DNA from: Macrolepiota albuminosa
Taxonomy: Eukaryota; Basidiomycota; Agaricomycetes; Agaricales; Agaricaceae
Direction: 5' to 3'
Length of the DNA stretch: 64,000 bases
NCBI GenBank assembly: GCA_027475525.1
Contig: JAMWFC010000090.1
Span: 186,001 to 250,000, forward strand
Part shown: piece after piece, positions 47,463 through 56,523 of the stretch
Layout: the number at the start of each line of letters is the position of its first letter
Position numbering within the stretch: the stretch's first letter is position 1
Position numbers and translations under genes: made by a program
The notes under the pieces: model-generated
The model's input: the letters and a program-made list of their open reading frames with translations, nothing else
What the model was told of the DNA's origin: nothing
The model's database searches: none

Positions 47463-48536
47463 TGATGAGCTCCCATTATAGATGACCACGGATAGCGCCA
47501 ACACAAGCACCTCACATTGGCACACTGGGACCACCAGGAGCGGCACGTCTTAGCGCTCCAGGGGCTAATTTTTGCATATTTTTATGTTAATAACTCGCAG
47601 CTGGAGCCTCTAATTACTCCAGGACCACTCTTTATGGCACCATCTATTCTTAGCACTCCTCTTGACACCTTGCCGCACCTTGCCACTCACCCTTCAGGGC
47701 CATACACGGACACAGACACTTGGCACCCATGATGCTCTTAGCCGGTGGCAGTAGGAATGATGAAGTATTTTATGACAGACAGCTTGGAGTTTCACCTTAG
47801 CACCTGACGTCGCTTAGCTTCTTGCCGACTCAGACTGACAGCATGATTGTGGACTTCTTCACCATATAGTTTAATTCAGGGCATTTACTTACATATAAAT
47901 ACTTACTTTTTGTTAGTAGTACATCATCAATTTGGCAGTAGGGATTGTATCCCAACATTTTGGTCACCCTACGCAACAGACTACCTTTTTGTTGACCGTG
48001 TCGGCAAGGGGACTCTGCTTTAGTTCTCTCTCACCCTTTCTGTCTGCAATCTCTTAGTGTCTTGCAACTACGGCAAGGCATTTGCGCTTAGATCTGCTAA
48101 GCAATCTCGTCATTTTATCATCTCTTTTAGGTGCTAACACTTAGCGCCTCTTAGTGACCCCTTTACAGTGTCTCTTAGCGCCTTTCCTTGGCGACTCTCT
48201 CTCGCGCTCCTTAGCGCCTTTCCTTGGCGACTCTCTCTCGTGCTCCTTAGCGCCTTTCCTTGGCGACTCTCTCCCGCGCTCCTTAGCGCCTTTCCTTGGC
48301 GACTCTTTCCCGCGCCTCTTAGCACCTTTCATTGGTGATTTTTAGCATACTCTTGCCGCATTTTTGGGTCTTAAATAAGCGCCAATCACCCCTTTTCCTT
48401 ACCACCAACCTCTTGCCTACTGTGCGTTCTCTGGGACCTGTCCAGGACTCTCTCCCATACTTAGCGCGTCCAAAGCTATATTGACTAAGTAGCTGTACTA
48501 GTGATAGTGCACCTTAGCGCAATTTGGGCGTCATCA
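47463..48536 (+). repeat. F 5' LTR
   Basis: TGATGAGCTC..GGGCGTCATCA. Contains many TTAGCGC words and a 36-bp tandem array at 48174-48320. Confidence 0.92.
48174..48320 (+). repeat. 36-bp tandem repeat array in F LTR (about 4 units)
   Basis: Unit TTAGCGCCTTTCCTTGGCGA plus CTCTCTCTCGCGCTCC. It is repeated about four times with few changes and duplicated in the 3' LTR (51853-51999). Each unit holds GCGCC and GGCG, able to pair. Not a CRISPR: there are no spacers. Confidence 0.85.
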
Positions 48537-48539
48537 AAT

Positions 48540-48557
48540 TGGAGCCCACCGCGAGGG
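48540..48557 (+). promoter_or_regulatory. F primer binding site
   Basis: TGGAGCCCACCGCGAGGG, three bases after the LTR. It begins with TGG as expected for pairing with a tRNA 3' CCA end. I cannot name the tRNA. Confidence 0.65.
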
Positions 48558-48759
48558 TTCTCTAGGGCAGCATTCCGCCAGAAACCCACCTTTAAAAGGC
48601 AATCTTACCTCATTTTTCCAGTGCCTTGCCGCACTCCCCTTACAGTCAGAAACTACAAGACGCTTGCCACTAGCCAACTGTAGACGATTATTTCTGATAT
48701 ACACTTGCCACTTGCCGTGGTCCCTTGCCAACTCTATTAATTCCCTTGCCACTCCCACT

Positions 48760-50748
48760 ATGAGCCAAGCACGACCCCTTCATATGCCCTTTCGAAATCA
48801 CTTTGCTGCACCTAAATGGGATGAAACCCAACCACGCGAGTTACCACAGTACTTCCAAGAACTAGAGCTCCTTTTCCAGGATTGTGGTATTACCGACTTT
48901 GCCCAAAGGAAGGATTACGCTATCCGTTATGTCTCCTATGACACGGCAGAATCTTGGACAGGTTTACCAGAATTCATCACCTTAGAGCCTGCGCTTGCCA
49001 CCCCCCCAGTTCCCTTAGCACCTCGCCAACATAGCTATCAAGATTGGAAAACAGCAGTAATCAATTTATATCCTGGTGCAGAAGAATCTGCCCGTTACAG
49101 GCTTAGCGACCTCCAGCAGCTAGTGCAAGACACCTTTGCCACTAGCCTGCACACTCTTGGCACATTTTCTACCTATTACCGTGACTTCCAGCGCATCTCT
49201 AAATGGCTCCAGCAACATGGCAAACTTCACATAAATGAAGAGCGTCGCTTATTTCAGCAAGGTATTCCAACCTCCTTATGGACAAAAATGGCACGTCGCC
49301 TAGAGATTCTCATGCCGACACACCATCCCGACGAGTTCTATGACATTGATCAGGTTTTTAAAGCAGGAAAATGGGTACTTGCCGGTACAACCACTAGTGC
49401 CAACACTCTCAGTCCCCTTAGCACCTCCTATTCCCTTAGCACCTCTGAGCCTCTTAGCGCTCATTCTGAGGGTTTTTCTAGCGCTCCCACGGTAATCCAA
49501 GCGCTAAGTGTTAGCGCCTCTGATGATTATAAAGACCTGGAAACTCGAGTTAATGCTGCCTTTGCCGCTGCCATGTCACCAATCGAAAATAGGCTTGCCG
49601 CTGAATTGGCAAGTTACCAGCCCCAGTCGGAAGAACATATAGAGGAAATTTACTATTTTGGGCATGATCAGGACGCCAAGGAACCCCCTCAGCAGGAGTT
49701 TAGGGAACTAGCACGGCAGGAACGTATTGTGCAAATAGAGCAGGAACTGGCAAAGTTACGAGGAATTGCCGCACCAAAAACTACTCAGACCCTTAGCGCC
49801 CCTTTGCCAACACTTAGCGCCACTTCTAGCGCGTCCAGCGCCAGCCTTAGCGCTGAATTTAGGGTGCCACTGGCGACGCAATCCATGGTTTTTCAATCCA
49901 AGCCTCAGAACACCTCTAACGTTAACTTAGCTCTTGCCGAGGCTGCCACTGCCGTACCCCTTAGCGCACCACCTAGCACTCATCCAGCAATGCTTAGCGC
50001 CTCTTCAATGCCTCCTAGCGCCTCCCTTGCCGCTCCTGTGAATGCTCAATCTGAAGTTCCCAACATTGCCGTCAATCTTGTTGTTATTGAGAACAGCTTC
50101 AGTGTTTCCCCTAGCGCACCTCTTGAATCCACCAGTTTACCCCCTAGCGCTCCACCAGATCTTGCCGCACCGCCTAGCACCTCCCTAGCCTTGCCTAGCG
50201 CCTCCCCAGAGTCTCTTAGCGCCTCCTGTGAAGACTCAGTCCTTTCCAATGTCAACTCTCGCACCATAACGTTAGCACCACCTACCATGCCAGCACACAA
50301 TAATCTGCCCACTAGCGACTTCCAGCCCTTAGCGCCAGCTCTTGGCGCTCCTCAGAAGCAGTATGGAGTAGACTCCTTGGCGACGTTGCAAATATTTGAG
50401 GTAGGAACTCAAGTTATTGATTATACTACAGCAACGCAAGTCATGGCAACAGTTGGAGACCTCTGCAGGATAAGCGCACCAACAGGCACTGTCTTAGCGC
50501 CTTCTGAGGATAAAGGCGCCACCATTAGCGCTACCTTTGGCGCTTCCAGCTTGGACAATAATCAGCACTACCATGACCTTCCCGAACTGGCAGTTACTGG
50601 CGACGTTTCAACTTGTTGCCTCAATAGTTCCTCTACTGGCCCTTGCAGCACTACTCTTAGTGATCATAAAGCTTCTGAAGGACCGCTAAGGACCCCCAAT
50701 AAGGTGCTAGTACCTGCACTTGCCGACGTTATTTCAGAAAATGGCTAA
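48760..50748 (+). CDS. F Gag, 662 aa, intact
   Basis: Start ATG 48760 (MSQARPLHMPFRNHFAAPKW); an upstream in-frame extension lacks an ATG. Residues 20-215 resemble the capsid part of Ty3-type Gag: WDETQPRELPQYFQELELLF, an AIRYVSYDTAESW segment, SYQDWKTAVINLYPG, a TFSTYYRDFQRISKWLQQHG helix and RRLFQQGIPTSLW (family resemblance, inferred). The remainder is a serine/alanine/proline-rich, probably disordered tail in which LSAP/PSA motifs recur, mostly encoded by CTTAGCGCC. There is no zinc knuckle and no protease. The product would form particles that package F RNA, with enzymes supplied by another element. Confidence 0.75.
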   Translation: MSQARPLHMPFRNHFAAPKWDETQPRELPQYFQELELLFQDCGITDFAQRKDYAIRYVSYDTAESWTGLPEFITLEPALATPPVPLAPRQHSYQDWKTAVINLYPGAEESARYRLSDLQQLVQDTFATSLHTLGTFSTYYRDFQRISKWLQQHGKLHINEERRLFQQGIPTSLWTKMARRLEILMPTHHPDEFYDIDQVFKAGKWVLAGTTTSANTLSPLSTSYSLSTSEPLSAHSEGFSSAPTVIQALSVSASDDYKDLETRVNAAFAAAMSPIENRLAAELASYQPQSEEHIEEIYYFGHDQDAKEPPQQEFRELARQERIVQIEQELAKLRGIAAPKTTQTLSAPLPTLSATSSASSASLSAEFRVPLATQSMVFQSKPQNTSNVNLALAEAATAVPLSAPPSTHPAMLSASSMPPSASLAAPVNAQSEVPNIAVNLVVIENSFSVSPSAPLESTSLPPSAPPDLAAPPSTSLALPSASPESLSASCEDSVLSNVNSRTITLAPPTMPAHNNLPTSDFQPLAPALGAPQKQYGVDSLATLQIFEVGTQVIDYTTATQVMATVGDLCRISAPTGTVLAPSEDKGATISATFGASSLDNNQHYHDLPELAVTGDVSTCCLNSSSTGPCSTTLSDHKASEGPLRTPNKVLVPALADVISENG

Positions 50749-51132
50749 AAGTACAAAAACATCAATACTTTGCTAAGTCGCCTTTCTTGAATCACCTTTT
50801 GTTAGCTTTCTTACTCTACATTCATAGACAATCTTTGTCACTACCTATACTAAAAATTGTCACCAAGATCACTACCATTTTGTTACCTACTTGACCCTTG
50901 AGTTATTCGTCATTTTTGCACACTTTGTTATATTTTTCATTGATTCGTCACTCGTTTCATATTCTGGCTGCCGAGTTTCTAATGTTTTTAGCGCACCATA
51001 CATTGCCGACATCGCCAGCACCCAGCACACCTTGGCACCTCCATCTCCTCCTTGCCGACTATGCATTCTCTTACCGACTTTCAGATTAGCGACTCTCTGG
51101 AAAAGTGACTGAGGACAGTCAGGATTTCAGTT
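50749..51132 (+). other. F 3' untranslated region
   Basis: No ORF of note; runs to the polypurine tract GGGGGGAGA (51133-51141). Confidence 0.6.
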
Positions 51133-51141
51133 GGGGGGAGA

Positions 51142-52215
51142 TGATGAGCTCCCATTATAGATGACCACGGATAGCGCCAACACAAGCACCTCACATTGGC
51201 ACACTGGGACCACCAGGAGCGGCACGTCTTAGCGCTCCAGGGGCTAATTTTTGCATATTTTTATGTTAATAACTCGCAGCTGGAGCCTCTAATTACTCCA
51301 GGACCACTCTTTATGGCACCATCTATTCTTAGCACTCCTCTTGACACCTTGCCGCACCTTGCCACTCACCCTTCAGGGCCATACACGGACACAGACACTT
51401 GGCACCCATGATGCTCTTAGCCGGTGGCAGTAGGAATGATGAAGTATTTTATGACAGACAGCTTGGAGTTTCACCTTAGCACCTGACGTCGCTTAGCTTC
51501 TTGCCGACTCAGACTGACAGCATGATTGTGGACTTCTTCACCATATAGTTTAATTCAGGGCATTTACTTACATATAAATACTTACTTTTTGTTAGTAGTA
51601 CATCATCAATTTGGCAGTAGGGATTGTATCCCAACATTTTGGTCACCCTACGCAACAGACTACCTTTTTGTTGACCGTGTCGGCAAGGGGACTCTGCTTT
51701 AGTTCTCTCTCACCCTTTCTGTCTGCAATCTCTTAGTGTCTTGCAACTACGGCAAGGCATTTGCGCTTAGATCTGCTAAGCAATCTCGTCATTTTATCAT
51801 CTCTTTTAGGTGCTAACACTTAGCGCCTCTTAGTGACCCCTTTACAGTGTCTCTTAGCGCCTTTCCTTGGCGACTCTCTCTCGCGCTCCTTAGCGCCTTT
51901 CCTTGGCGACTCTCTCTCGTGCTCCTTAGCGCCTTTCCTTGGCGACTCTCTCCCGCGCTCCTTAGCGCCTTTCCTTGGCGACTCTTTCCCGCGCCTCTTA
52001 GCACCTTTCATTGGTGATTTTTAGCATACTCTTGCCGCATTTTTGGGTCTTAAATAAGCGCCAATCACCCCTTTTCCTTACCACCAACCTCTTGCCTACT
52101 GTGCGTTCTCTGGGACCTGTCCAGGACTCTCTCCCATACTTAGCGCGTCCAAAGCTATATTGACTAAGTAGCTGTACTAGTGATAGTGCACCTTAGCGCA
52201 ATTTGGGCGTCATCA
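51142..52215 (+). repeat. F 3' LTR
   Basis: Constant offset of 3679 bp from the 5' LTR at every landmark checked, with identical translations of all internal ORFs. Confidence 0.92.
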
Positions 52216-52297
52216 GCGCCCGCGTCCAAAGCTATATTGACTAAGTAGCTGTACTAGTGATAGTGCACCTTAGCGCAATTTGGGCGTCATCAGCGCC
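52144..52297. repeat. 77-bp tandem duplication at the right end of F
   Basis: 52144-52220 repeated at 52221-52297. It makes the last 72 bp of the F LTR and GCGCC appear twice. Confidence 0.9.
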
Positions 52298-53412
52298 CTC
52301 TTCGACGGCCCTGGGGAAGGGCTTGGCGACGCCCGCCGCTTCCCCTTGTCAGGGCGCCCCCCGCGCCCCTCGCGGCTCCCCCCGGCCCGGGTCGCTCGGC
52401 GCGTGATGAGGACCACGGGCCGGCCCCGGCCCCCCACCCGAATGGCGCCCCCGCTCCCCGACCCCCCTGGACCCGCAGCGGCCACCTCCCCCACCGGCTC
52501 CGTCGCCTCCCCCACCGGCTCCGCGACCCAATCTCGCTCCTCGACCCCCATCCTCCGGGTGACCCCCCCCAGCGGCCACCCCTGCTCCCGGGAGACGCAG
52601 CGCGCCCTCCACAGCGCCGACACGGAACACCTCTCGTGGTTGAGGCGGCATGCCTCACACACGGACGTGTCCCGGCGGGACGAGGGGCCCGGGACCTCGA
52701 ACAGGCAGGGGACCGTTCGGCGAGCGCAGTGGAGGCACTGCGCCAAAGTCAGCAACGAGACCCGAGGTAAGGAAACACTCACCGGTCCATTATTCACGCA
52801 CCAGGCGTGGGTGGGTAGACCCCGGGGTCTCTCCAGGGCCTCCCCAAATAACTCCTGCGTCGCGTCCGCCCACGCAACGCGCTGACCCTCCGGGACTTCG
52901 GATACGGCCCCCACCGGCATCCCAGAACGACGGAAGCGGGGGGCAGGTAACCTGGGGCGGGGAGGGGGTTGAGGGCGGGGAGGGCGGACTGTCATCCGCG
53001 CAAAGGTAGGCGCGGGACGACTCGGGCGGGCCTCCGGGACGTCGCTGGGACCCGCATTGGGAGCAGGCTCCGGGTGCCGGCTGGGACCCGCGATAGGATT
53101 GCTGTGTTGTTCTGAAATAGGAAGGTCAGTGGGATAGGCGGACGACACGGGAAGACACTCACGTTGCTGGGCGAGCTCCGCCACGCGCTCCCGGTCGAGG
53201 CGGGCTCGGTATCGCGCGTCCCGGGCTTCCCACGCCATGAGGGGCGCGACCTCGTTCGTCTGCGGGGGCGTCGGGGAATGCGTTGGCGTACGCGACATAG
53301 TTGAACTTGACGGTAAAATTTTTTTCGATACGTGGCAGGTCAGGTGCCGGATCCCACGGTTGACCCCCGGTCCGAACCACCGGCTACGCGCGCCTCGGAG
53401 GGTCTCGGCGCT

Positions 53413-53425
53413 GAGGGGGGGGTGA
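53413..53425 (+). promoter_or_regulatory. A2 polypurine tract
   Basis: GAGGGGGGGGTGA immediately before the 3' LTR. A1 has AAGGGGGGGTGA at 58544-58555. Confidence 0.75.
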
Positions 53426-54220
53426 TGTCACGACCCCCTCCCTCCGGGCCCACCCCGGGACACCCCCGGAACACCATCCGGGACCCTCCCTCCGACCCCA
53501 CAGGACACGCCCCGCCATCACGACCGCCGACACCGCCATCACGCGCATCAGGACCGCCATCAACCGCCACCGATCGCCATCAGCCAGCCCCCGGGACCCC
53601 TGCATCACAGACCCCGGGATCAACCGCCATCGACGATCGGATCACGCGGCTCGCATCAAGCCATCACGCATCACGCCCCACGCATCACGACTCCCTCCGC
53701 GCCAATTGATCGCGCGCTCCCCACGCGCGATCCCGGTACGCACCCCCTGCCGCTACTCAATAACCCCCGGAACCCATCCCAGACATCCCGGAACCCCGAG
53801 ACCCGGCCCCGTAGTACTTATAGCGTAGTTCCTTGTTGTATTCGCTAGTCTTGATATTGCATAACTGTTACTTGGATATTGCGTGCCCTTTTGTTTGACT
53901 GGTACGCCTCGTTTGGTACGCTTCGACTGGCACGCCTTAGCATTCGCGTGCTATAAGTTTGGTACGCACTTCGCGACTCTTAAGTTACTAACTTGGTCTC
54001 GTCTTAGAACCTCCGGTTCACGACTCGACCCCCTCTAACTCCCAGCCACTTTCATCCAAAACCCCCGGACTCTAGTCCCCTCTCCCGGGATTACCCTGTC
54101 CTCGTCTTGAACCCCGGAGTCCTAGCCCCGGAGTTCCAGACACCCGAGTATCCGTAGATCAAGTCCGCATCGTAAGGGCGTCGCTTTCCCGGAAAGCCCC
54201 CGATTCAGCGGAACCTGACA
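53426..54220 (+). repeat. A2 3' LTR
   Basis: 795 bp, TGTCACGACC..GCGGAACCTGACA. TATA at 53819-53822 and AGTCTTGATATT at 53847-53858 show the same 28-bp spacing as the 5' LTR. A1 pol resumes at 54221. Confidence 0.9.
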
Positions 54221-56256
54221 GTAAGTGCCAGAGCGTCTTTAACCTGCTCAAGGAGGCTTTCACAGTCGCCCCGGTACTCCGGCACTACGACCCGGCCCTC
54301 CCGATCATCCTAGAATGCGACGCCTCCGACTACGCCATCGCCGGGATTCTCTCGCAGATGGAATCTGACGGTGGGGAACCCCGGCCAGTCGCTTTCTACA
54401 CCCGGTCCATGATCGACGCCGAGCTCAACTACGACATTTACGACAAGGAACTCCTCGCCATCGTCGAAGCCTTCAAGCAATGGCGGGCCTATCTCGAGGG
54501 AGCCCGGCACCGGATCCAGGTCTACTCGGATCATAATAACCTGCAGTACTTCACCACGACCAAGCAACTCAGTCGACGGCAGGCCCGATGGTCCGAGATC
54601 CTCTCGGAGTACGACTTCACGATCCAATACCGCCCGGGACGACTTGGCGCCAAGCCCGACGCCCTCACCCGCCGTCCGGACGTCTACCCCAAGAAGTCGT
54701 TCGAGGCGGAACGTAATGCGTTCAATCATCGCGTGGTGATCCCTCCCGAACATTTGAATGCCTTACTGATCTTAAACAAGGAAGGGACCCTGAGTCAGAT
54801 TCGCCGCGCCCCCCGAGACAAGTACTTCACCGATCACGACCCCCGCAACCCCCCTGATGGAACCGACCGGGACCCCGCCTTCTCCCTGTCCCCCGACGAA
54901 AAACTCCTCCTCCGGGACGGCCGCATCTACGTCCCAGATCACGCCCAACTTCGCTACAACGTCCTCCGTCAACACCACGACCACAAGCTCTGGGGACATC
55001 CTGGAATACGTAAGACCCTCCAGCTCATCTCCCGGACTTACTTTTGGCCAGGGTTGAAGAAGGACGTGACCCGTTACATTCGATCATGCGAGCCCTGCCT
55101 CCGGGCCAAGGTCCCCCGACACCGACTGTACGGACTCCTGAAACCCCTGCTGGTCGGACGACGCCCCTGGTCCTCAATATCTCTGGACCACATCGTCGAG
55201 CTCCCGGAATCTGAAGGGTTCGATGCCATTCTCGTCGTTGTGTGCAGGCTAACCAAACAGGGCATCTTCCTACCCTGCCACACCACGGATACCGCCCCGG
55301 ACTTCGCCCGGCTGTTCCTCGAGCACGTCTTCGCCAAGCATGGTCTCCCGGACGACATCGTCTCCGACCGGGGCCCCCTCTTCGTGTCCAAGTTTTGGAC
55401 TTCCCTGTGTAAGGCACTTGAAGTAAAGACTAACCTCTCTACCGCCTACCACCCCGAAACCGACGGTCAAACCGAAAGGGTCAACCAGTCCCTTGAGCAG
55501 TACCTCCGGCTGTACGTCAACTACTTGCAGGACGACTGGCGCGCCGAGCTCCCCCTGGCCGAGTTCACGTACAACAACACGCCGCACTCTGCCACCGGGG
55601 TATCGCCCTTCTTTGCCAACAAGGGATACCACCCTCGACTGACGCTCTCGCTCCGGGACATCCCGTCACACGCCGCCCACGAGGTCGCCCGGGATCTCCA
55701 GTCTCTTCACGAATTTCTCCGGGAAGAAATCGACACCGCGAACCAGGCCTATGCGAAACACGCCGACCGGAATCGGGAAGACACCCCCGACTGGACCCCC
55801 GGGACAAAGGTATGGTTAGATCGACGCCACCTCCGCACCCGCCGGCCCTCTCCAAAACTCAATCACAAGCGCCTCAGCCCGTTCAAAATTTTGAAGAAGG
55901 TCTCATCCCACGCCTACAAGATCGAGCTCCCCCCGGGACTTAAAGGCCTGCACCCGGTTTTCCACGTCCGCCTCCTGGAACGACACCCCCCGGATCCCTT
56001 CTCCGAACGACGACCCGAACCCCCTCCCCCGGTCGAGGTCGAGGACGAGTACCACTACGAGGTCGAAGACATCCTCGACTCCCGGAACATTCGTGGACGA
56101 CCCCACTTCCTCGTACGGTGGAAGGGATACGGCCCGGAGGACGACACTTGGGAACCGCGACAAAACCTCGAAGGCGCCCTCGACAAACTCCGGGACTTCC
56201 AGCAACGGCACCCGGGAAACGACCCCCCCGGGCGCAGGACTCACAGACGGCAGTGA
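54221..56256 (+). CDS. A1 pol, second part: RNase H, integrase, chromodomain
   Basis: Resumes after A2 at [19 protein letters not shown] and stays open to the stop at 56256. RNase [37 protein letters not shown]. Integrase: HPGIRKTL and CEPC zinc motif, [35 protein letters not shown] with all three acidic residues. The C-terminal domain ends in a chromodomain ([32 protein letters not shown]). No duplication or frameshift lies in this part, and it supplies the reference for judging defects in A2. The gap and nested A2 leave it without a continuous RT as assembled. Confidence 0.88.
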
Positions 56257-56523
56257 CGGGCGTAACCCCCGCCTCTGGATTCGGTAGGGATTCAACTCCC
56301 ATGTATACTTTCTGTTTTTCCTTCTTTCTCGCTCCTCTTTATTACCCTTTCCCATCGTAGCACCCGAATTTCTCTCTCCCGCCAAATTACTTACGATGTT
56401 TCTGTCTTTCTTTTCTCTCTCTTTACTTACTTACCTCGGCAGAACAAGTATATACATTTTGATTTACCACTACACTATAGGATACATAACGGGACTGTCA
56501 AGAAAGTTCGGCAAAAAAGACTG

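Larger units (their letters stand above)
47463..52215 (+). mobile_element. Element F: gag-only LTR retrotransposon, very recent
   Basis: LTRs 47463-48536 and 51142-52215 (1074 bp each) show no indel and no difference that I could see. The 4-bp target duplication is GCGC (47459-47462 and 52216-52219). tRNA-type primer site TGGAGCCCACCGCGAGGG at 48540-48557. One ORF, 48760-50748, encodes Gag. Polypurine tract GGGGGGAGA at 51133-51141. The 2605-bp interior has no protease, RT or integrase, so F is non-autonomous but structurally complete. It lies in the antisense gene of A2 and, with identical LTRs, is probably the youngest insertion in the window. Confidence 0.9.
46704..53298 (-). pseudogene. 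A2 antisense gene, four exons, split by element F
   Basis: Exons on the minus strand: 53298-53163, 53111-52783, 52737-52293 continuing (across F) at 47462-47078, and 47032-46704. Leaving out F and one GCGC of its target duplication, the exons total 1620 nt and stay in phase: 539 residues. Introns have GTGAGT donors; the last has TACTAAC and CAG. Protein: PTHSPTPPQTNEVAPLMAWE start, CLHCARRTVPC and CEACRLNHERC (C-x2-C-x6-C-x15-C-x2-C-x6-C), basic KGKRRASPSPSPGPSK, a coiled coil (VRALQERLEQADRERGER onward) and SWAREHRLLLDG near the end. Same architecture and intron positions as the A1 gene. F ends its function in this copy. Role unknown. Confidence 0.7.
37967..54220 (+). mobile_element. Element A2: second A-family copy nested in A1 pol
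   Basis: Its LTRs (37967-38750, first two bases in the gap, and 53426-54220) lie inside A1, whose pol resumes with GTAAGTGCCAGAG at 54221, matching A2 44340 onward. The A2 insertion point is therefore between RT and RNase H of A1. A2 has full-length gag, pol with RT, RNase H, integrase and chromodomain, and an antisense gene split by element F. One-base deletions near 39414 and 45618 and a 54-bp deletion in protease 1 make it defective as assembled, though both one-base changes abut 77-bp duplications. Confidence 0.87.

Noticed and set aside
48174..48320. CRISPR-like array
   Set aside because: Units are directly adjacent with no spacers, and the host is a eukaryote.
48134..48345. Three 63-codon repetitive ORFs in the F LTR
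   Set aside because: A 36-bp repeat is divisible by three, so all frames stay open; there is no coding context.
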